From the NCBI GenBank assembly GCA_009667805.1, contig CM019066.1, positions 3,162,001 to 3,226,000 of the forward strand: 64,000 nt of DNA. The letters are read 5' to 3'. Source of the stretch: Leptobrachium leishanense (Eukaryota; Chordata; Amphibia; Anura; Megophryidae). This document shows positions 59,077 through 64,000 of this stretch, piece by piece. The notes under the pieces are model-generated. The model worked only from the letters and a program-made list of their open reading frames with translations, did not search any database and was not told the origin of the DNA. Numbering within the stretch: position 1 is the stretch's first letter; every line of letters begins with the position of its first letter. The translations under genes were made by a program, and so were the position numbers.

Positions 59077-59820
59077 GGGCCATATTACATTCTCTGAGCA
59101 AATGCGCTCGCGCAGCGCAATTTTTTTTGCGCGCAGTGTCCAGCGTTATCGCGCGAAAATTAACGTGATATTCGGATCCGAATGCATTTTCTCATCTGTC
59201 AAAAAATAACGTTAGTAAAAAAAATGCTCAAAACGAAGTGTAATACACGCGCAGTAACGTTGCGCATGTAAATCAGTGTGCGGACTGTTTTTTTCATGGG
59301 ATTCAGCCAATCAGAATTAAAAACCCTAATTGACATCAATTCACCTTAATTGACTCACTAACGTTTTTGCGCCTGTCAAAATAAATCTGAGTATACATGC
59401 TGCAGCAATAAAAGAAAATATGTATGAATTCACAATTTTATTGTTTGGGTATATGTAGAATGTGTAACTGTACTGTGCTGTATTTTTTTTTCATGCTGGT
59501 GTATTTTGTTTCGGTCAGAACGTTTAGATTTGCAGTTAACACCAAGTTTTCAAAGACGTTAAAATTATGCGCGCAAACGTCGTTCGTAGGAATTTGCGCA
59601 TCTATTGAAATACCAGCCGCTTAACGCATTTGCGCTCACAATGTTAAGTATAGGACGCGCACAGTTCATCAGGGTCGCGCAAGTCCATCCGCGTCAAACG
59701 ATAACGTGCATCGTTTGCGCGAACGTTGAAATACAACGTGCTGCGCAAATGGTTTTGTCCTCGCACAAATGCGCATTTGCGTGCGCGCAAAACCGAAGCG
59801 CGAGGAATGCAATATGGTCC
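59077..59820. mobile_element. CpG-rich GGGCC MITE with ATA duplication
   Basis: GGGCCATATTACATTCTC to GAATGCAATATGGTCC, with ATA on both sides (59,074-59,076; 59,821-59,823). GCGC-dense. Shares GATTCAGCCAATCAGAATTA and TTGTTTGGGTATATGTAGAA with sister copies, in inverse orientation relative to 10,108. Confidence 0.92.
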
Positions 59821-60057
59821 ATAGTATATATAAACCAAACGAAAAATGGGGAATGATAAGAAAAAAGCAATTGGAGAGAGACTGGCCAATCCAGAAAAAT
59901 ATATACAAACAATATACAATTTATGAAACCCAGCAGCTGCGATACCAAAAACTGTGATCCCAAATGGTAGAACCAGTAGATCCAGGCTAATGAGAGGCAG
60001 GAAGTGCTTGGTGCTGTTGGTTTCTCTCATGTAACCAGTTTATTGCATTGAATACCA
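59821..60057. other. Intervening sequence
   Basis: No feature recognised. Confidence 0.3.
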
Positions 60058-60151
60058 TAAACCAACAAATGTTTTGCGGGCGACGACATCCTCTTTATCA
60101 ATGGATTGATCATTGATAAGGGTGATGTCACCCTGAAATGTTGGTTGGTTT
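60058..60151. repeat. Imperfect 94-bp palindrome
   Basis: AAACCAACAAATGTTTTG at the left pairs with GAAATGTTGGTTGGTTT at the right, and CTTTATCAAT pairs with ATTGATAAG around a central GGATTGATC. Confidence 0.8.
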
Positions 60152-60243
60152 AAGAAAAATGGAGAATGACACCCAAGTTTCTGTTGCAGGGAAAATTACA
60201 TTAACAAGTAATTCTCAACGTCATGTTTCTATGACGATGATGC

Positions 60244-61186
60244 TGTCAGGAGACCAGGCTCAGGCAAGCCCATGCTCGTACCTGACTCCGGCAGCCCCGT
60301 TCCTACCCTGTTCCTGCATGATTTCACCAATGGTTTTGTATGAACCTTATGCATATGCAGGTTCCTGGGAACTTACCTGGGTCCTGTGCTCATTCCAGGA
60401 GGCCTCAGGTACCTCCCATCCCAATCTAAGGAGGCCTCCTTAAAGAGGAAGCTACGCCCTCTCCTCAGAGCTTCCACATTGAAGCCTGTGCATCCTACCA
60501 GACCTGACCACCGCTGATTCCTACCAAGTAATCACTACCTTAACCACCGGTACCTTCAACTATTGTCTCCTTGTACCATACCTTGAGTTGCATTACCTGA
60601 GTACCAGACCCATTTGCCACAGACTTGATTATCCTATTGCCTGCTGCCTCCCAAGACCCCATTTGCCACGAACTCTGACTGCGCCTTTGCCTGTTGCCTA
60701 CCCGGAACTCTAGCCGTGGACTTTAATCCAGTTTCTCTTAGTTGTTCTGCTTCTTCCTTCTGTGTCAGTCCTTTTCCTGTCCTGTCTGTATTGCTTGTGT
60801 CGAGTTACTCCCCATCTTCCCCCACCAGTTCTATTAGTTCTGTGTCTATCCAGACCTCTTCTTTCTCTTATGCGTTCAGGTCTTTGTAGGGTTTATAACT
60901 GTGCTCCTATTAGTATCTTGCTCTCCCAACCGCTTCTCCCGCTAGTCTCAGTTCCCCTCTGTTGCCTCAGTTAAGCCCTTTTCCTGTGTCTCCCCTTTTC
61001 TACGTTAATTGCTGTGCTGTATTCTTTGCCCTAAGTTTATTTCCTGTCCTGCTCAGCATCCTCTATCGCTTTAGTTAATCCCTCTTGTTGTTTATAATAA
61101 TCCTGCTGTGTCCTGCAACCTGCCTGATCTCATGTTTCACCGCATCCTGGGCTCACACCAGCATAATATACTCAAGCCGAATGACA
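60244..61186 (+). mobile_element. Probable solo LTR
   Basis: Starts TGTCAGG and ends AATGACA; flanks GATGC and GATAC match at 4 of 5 bases. The GGAGGCCTCCTTAAAGAGG block matches the LTR at 23,354-24,020 read on its minus strand. Pyrimidine-rich 3' half. No internal genes beside it. Family relation is seen; the superfamily is a guess. Confidence 0.65.
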
Positions 61187-61332
61187 GATACTGTTATTGC
61201 TACCATTTACATGACAGCAACAGTTTCTGTGACATTTTCCCATGTAACGTGCGAAACGGAATGACAAAAAAAAACTTTAAAAAACAGGCAATAGTTGTAG
61301 AGCATCCTTCATTGAGGAGCTTAGAATCTAGA
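61187..61332. other. Intervening sequence
   Basis: No feature recognised. Confidence 0.3.
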
Positions 61333-61504
61333 TAAGTGTTTCTCAGGCCTTCCTACCAGGTCAGGTTTGCAGATACGTGAATCACAGCACAGGTGATATG
61401 ATTTGCTGCTCAGTGATTGCAGGATTCAGTCTGCATTTTCCCAAGGTAATCCTTAAAACCTGGCCTGTTAGGGGGACTTGGCGACCAGGGTTGGGAGTCA
61501 CTGA
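61333..61504. mobile_element. Small MITE, TCTAGA on both flanks
   Basis: TAAGTGTTTCTCAGGCC at the left and GGGTTGGGAGTCACTGA at the right are imperfect inverses, and TCTAGA abuts both ends. The words GTTAGGGGGACTTGGCGACC are typical of vertebrate MITEs; superfamily uncertain. Confidence 0.6.
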
Positions 61505-61865
61505 TCTAGACGATGCATGTGTAAATTGTTGCATGGGGCCTGTTGTGTAGATCCAGAAGCAAGAAAAATTGAACAGGATAAATCAAATAACGCAGGCATT
61601 GAGCCATTAATATTACTATCGTTGGAGTGTTTCCCGTTTCCACACTTTCTGCAGCATCCTATTCTGTTTTAAAAAGTGCACTCTTGTCGTTTTTATTGGC
61701 TTTGTGACGTTTAAGTGGCAATAGGGGACAATGCGAACACGCGCAACAAAGCTGTAAGCAATCCGCTCAGCCACTTTAAACGATTGACCAGCATGGCCAA
61801 GGAAATGGAACTCTTATCTTTATTTTGCTATATTCTGTCTGTCCTTTCTACCTTTTTTAAACACC
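61505..61865. other. No feature seen
   Basis: Unique-looking sequence. Confidence 0.3.
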
Positions 61866-62145
61866 AAGGGCTAGATTACACTCCACACAATAAAATGGGG
61901 ACACTAATGGTGAAAAGCTGCAGGTTTCCCAGCAGCGCCCATTTAAGCGTGAGATTCCGGGGCAGGTGCTACCTTGGCACCTTGCCGCAAGAATCAGCTC
62001 CTGGAGACCATAGGACTCCATGGAGGATGCGCTGCTGGTCAGCGAGATCTCGCAGCGGAGTGATAGCGGAGGGAGACTGGGGACTGTTTGCAAAGATGCA
62101 AAGGGGATAGAGAGCGGGGGGCACTCACATCCATTTCTCACCTCT
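61866..62145. mobile_element. Possible MITE fragment
   Basis: GGGCTAGATTACACTCC with AATAAAATGGGGACACTA recalls the ACATTGTAATGTAG-type end at about 20,750, read inverted. The other end was not found. Confidence 0.35.
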
Positions 62146-62436
62146 TTTAAATGCTAAAGAGGTCTGGATTAGGGATGGGCTGCTGGTTCGAATCGGTTCA
62201 AAGTTCAATTCGAACATCGGCTGTTCGAAAAGTCGCGAACTTCGAACTTTTTGGGACGTTCGCGGAAAGCTCGAGGAAGAAAAAAATTCGAGAAACAAAT
62301 TCCAAAAAATGCTTAAAAGATCCCAAGAAATCTAAAAATAAAGAGACTCTTTACTGCAGAATATAATAATAAACTGTTTATTAACATTGAAGCCTATGGG
62401 ATTCATAAACATTTCCCACACCTTATTAACATTTAC

Positions 62437-62690
62437 CACTCCTTGTTGGTCAAACATTCCCCACTCCTTTGTTGGTCAAACATTTGCCACTCCTTGTTGG
62501 TCAAACATTTTCCACTCCATTGTTGGTCAAACATTTCCCACTCCTTTGTTGGTCAAACATTTCCCACTCCTTGTCGGTCAAACATTTCCCACTCCTTGTT
62601 GGTCAAACATTTCCCATTCATTGTTCATCAAACATTTCCCACTCAATGTTGGTCAAACATTTCCCACTCATTGTTGGTCAAACATTTTCC
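62437..62690. repeat. 25-bp tandem repeat, about 10 units
   Basis: TTGTTGGTCAAACATTTCCC is repeated with small changes and occasional one-base length shifts, opening frames rich in HFPLLVGQ. Non-coding. Confidence 0.93.
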
Positions 62691-62699
62691 ATGGCTTCA

Positions 62700-62802
62700 A
62701 ATCACATTTAAACATGAGCGAAAGCGGTAAGCATGAGCGAAAGCGGTAAAAATGAGCTTAGCGCACAGCGGTAAAATGTCTCAGCACTCAGCAGTGAAAG
62801 GG
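62700..62802. mobile_element. End fragment related to the hairpin-array element
   Basis: GAGCGAAAGCGGTAA twice, then CTCAGCACTCAGCAGTGAAA and GGG followed by TTAA (62,803-62,806). Matches the CAGCAGCGAAAGGG-TTAA end at 43,930. Confidence 0.65.
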
Positions 62803-63054
62803 TTAAAAACCTTTTTTTTTTCTTCTTTCATTGTTTCCTGTCCCCCAGGGCAGTACCCGGACCCCCATACACCTTTTATGGCCAATATCTTGCATATATG
62901 CCCTCTTGGAGGGGACCTTAATTTTCGAACGGTCAGGGCCCATTGACTTGCATGGTGTTCGAATTGTGTACGAGTTCGCAGTCAAACTTTTTCGGGTATT
63001 CGAGTTCGAATGCGAACCGAACACAGGGGTGTTCGGCCCATCACTAGTCTGGAT

Positions 63055-63877
63055 GAGTACATGCTCTGTTTAAATACCATTTTTAACACATAGCTGTACT
63101 CTGGGTCCTCCAGCCTCATATCCATGTGTATTAAAAACAATTCATGGCACTGAGAGAAGCTGATTTTAGAAAACACCAAAGATGGGAAAGTATTATACAC
63201 AAAGCACATTTATAGCCAATACAATCCAGATGGGAGCACGTTTAACTGATTTGACTCCATGGAAGATTTATTCCTGCCGGGAAAATTAGTTCTGTTTCTT
63301 TACTCACATAAGGTACGTATTAAAGAAATACAAAAGGTGAAAAGTCCAAGACAGAAACACTGATGATAGTTATATGAAGAGCGAAGTGATGTCATAGGTG
63401 ATGTCGTCATACATCAGAAGGCCCTGTAGTTATTTGTAACGAGATAAAAACAAAATCACGTTGTTGAATCTTTTGCGACTCGTCCGCAGCCTCGCGCAGT
63501 AATCTCTTTACCATAAGTATTGCTGGTTTTAGATGAGGATTGCACTGCCTCCTGGTCATATACAAAAGGAACCGAAATCCAGGATAGAGACTGCTGACAG
63601 GGCTAAAGCATAAATAATAATCGTCAGCTATCATAAAAATAATAATGGCGGTTTAGGAAAGGGGAAGCTTTAAAGTCCTGATTTCCATGAACACGTATTG
63701 CATGTCGCTCAGGGCACTGCAGCTGCGAAGAGTTTGAAGAACTTTACCAGTTTGGGGTTTTAAATCGAATAATAGAAATATGTTGAAAGAATAGCAGTGC
63801 AGCTTGAGGTTGTGTCTTAAATCGCTTTTACATAGAAGCAAGGTTTACTTGATATATTTAGCACACTCTGTACATAA
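63055..63877. other. No feature seen
   Basis: No recognised element or gene. Confidence 0.35.
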
Positions 63878-64000
63878 AGGGTTATTCAATAACAGCTGAA
63901 CTTGCCAAATTGCACCCAACGGCGAATTTCGTGGCAGTTCGGCTATTCAGAAATACAATGCAGTTTGCCTCAGATTCGCTGCAATTCGGCGATCTTCTGC
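63878..64000. mobile_element. Start of a family C-like element, cut by the window end
   Basis: GGGTTATTCAATAACAGCTG, then CAAATTGCACCCAACGGCG and GCTGCAATTCGGCG; same word set as 1940-2080. Confidence 0.65.

Larger units (their letters stand above)
62170..63046. mobile_element. hAT-like mosaic element with perfect 8-bp TSD
   Basis: TAGGGATGGGC to GCCCATCACTA; GTCTGGAT precisely on both sides (62,162-62,169; 63,047-63,054). TTCGAA-rich ends. Inside are a family A/B-like segment (62,290-62,400), a 25-bp tandem array and a piece of the hairpin-array element's end. No transposase. Confidence 0.93.

Noticed and set aside
62387..62749. Repeat protein of HFPLLVGQTF units
   Set aside because: It is a translation of a 25-bp non-coding tandem array whose frame changes between units.

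Overview
The window is non-coding vertebrate nuclear DNA, most likely from a frog or another amphibian with a repeat-rich genome. I found no host protein-coding exon, rRNA, functional tRNA or CRISPR array. All convincing protein homology belongs to transposons: L2-clade and CR1 LINEs, L1/Tx1-type LINEs and a Tc1/mariner transposase. The amphibian call is an inference from the mix of L2 tails ending in CTTTATAAATAAAGAATAATAAT, many foldback DNA elements and IR/DR-type Tc1; it was not tested by any search.

Layout. 0-5 kb: a short duplication, a SINE, two AT-rich non-autonomous DNA elements (families C and B) and an L1-type 3' end. 6-9.5 kb: a 1.6 kb GATA-type microsatellite invaded twice by L2. 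10-17.4 kb: MITEs of several families and two hAT-like elements with 8-bp target duplications. 18.3-21 kb: a hAT-like host carrying a 1.14 kb array of hairpins, followed by a LINE 3' end with a 39-bp minisatellite, a SINE and a MITE with 60-bp arms. 22-28 kb: a family C fragment, a solo LTR, L2 tails, a family B element and a CR1 3' end. 30-36 kb: an inverted LINE 3' end with an 18-unit minisatellite split by a CpG-rich MITE, and a hAT-like element. 37-45 kb: an L1-type 5' end, a CR1 copy split by a TTAA-flanked MITE, a second hairpin-array element in opposite orientation, and more MITEs. 48.2-57.4 kb: a nest in which one family C element has received a MITE, a SINE and a Tc1; the Tc1 has received another MITE and a nearly full-length L2; the L2 has received a solo LTR. 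59-64 kb: a CpG-rich MITE, a second LTR, a hAT-like element that is itself a mosaic, and the start of another family C element at the window edge.

How the parts work together. None looks autonomous now, but partnerships can be read. The tRNA-derived SINE shares its 3' tail with the LINE whose 3' UTR carries the 39-bp array, so that LINE probably mobilised it. Families A and D and the GGGCC-ended elements leave 3-bp target duplications (Harbinger-like). The TAG(G/A)-ended elements leave 8-bp duplications (hAT-like). The hairpin-array element and a 426-bp MITE sit between TTAA duplications (piggyBac- or Kolobok-like).

Most notable observation: the TTAA-flanked hairpin-array element at 18,342-19,484 and 42,712-43,930. 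It is a head-to-tail chain of about a dozen different near-perfect palindromes. The two copies differ by paired changes that keep both arms complementary.
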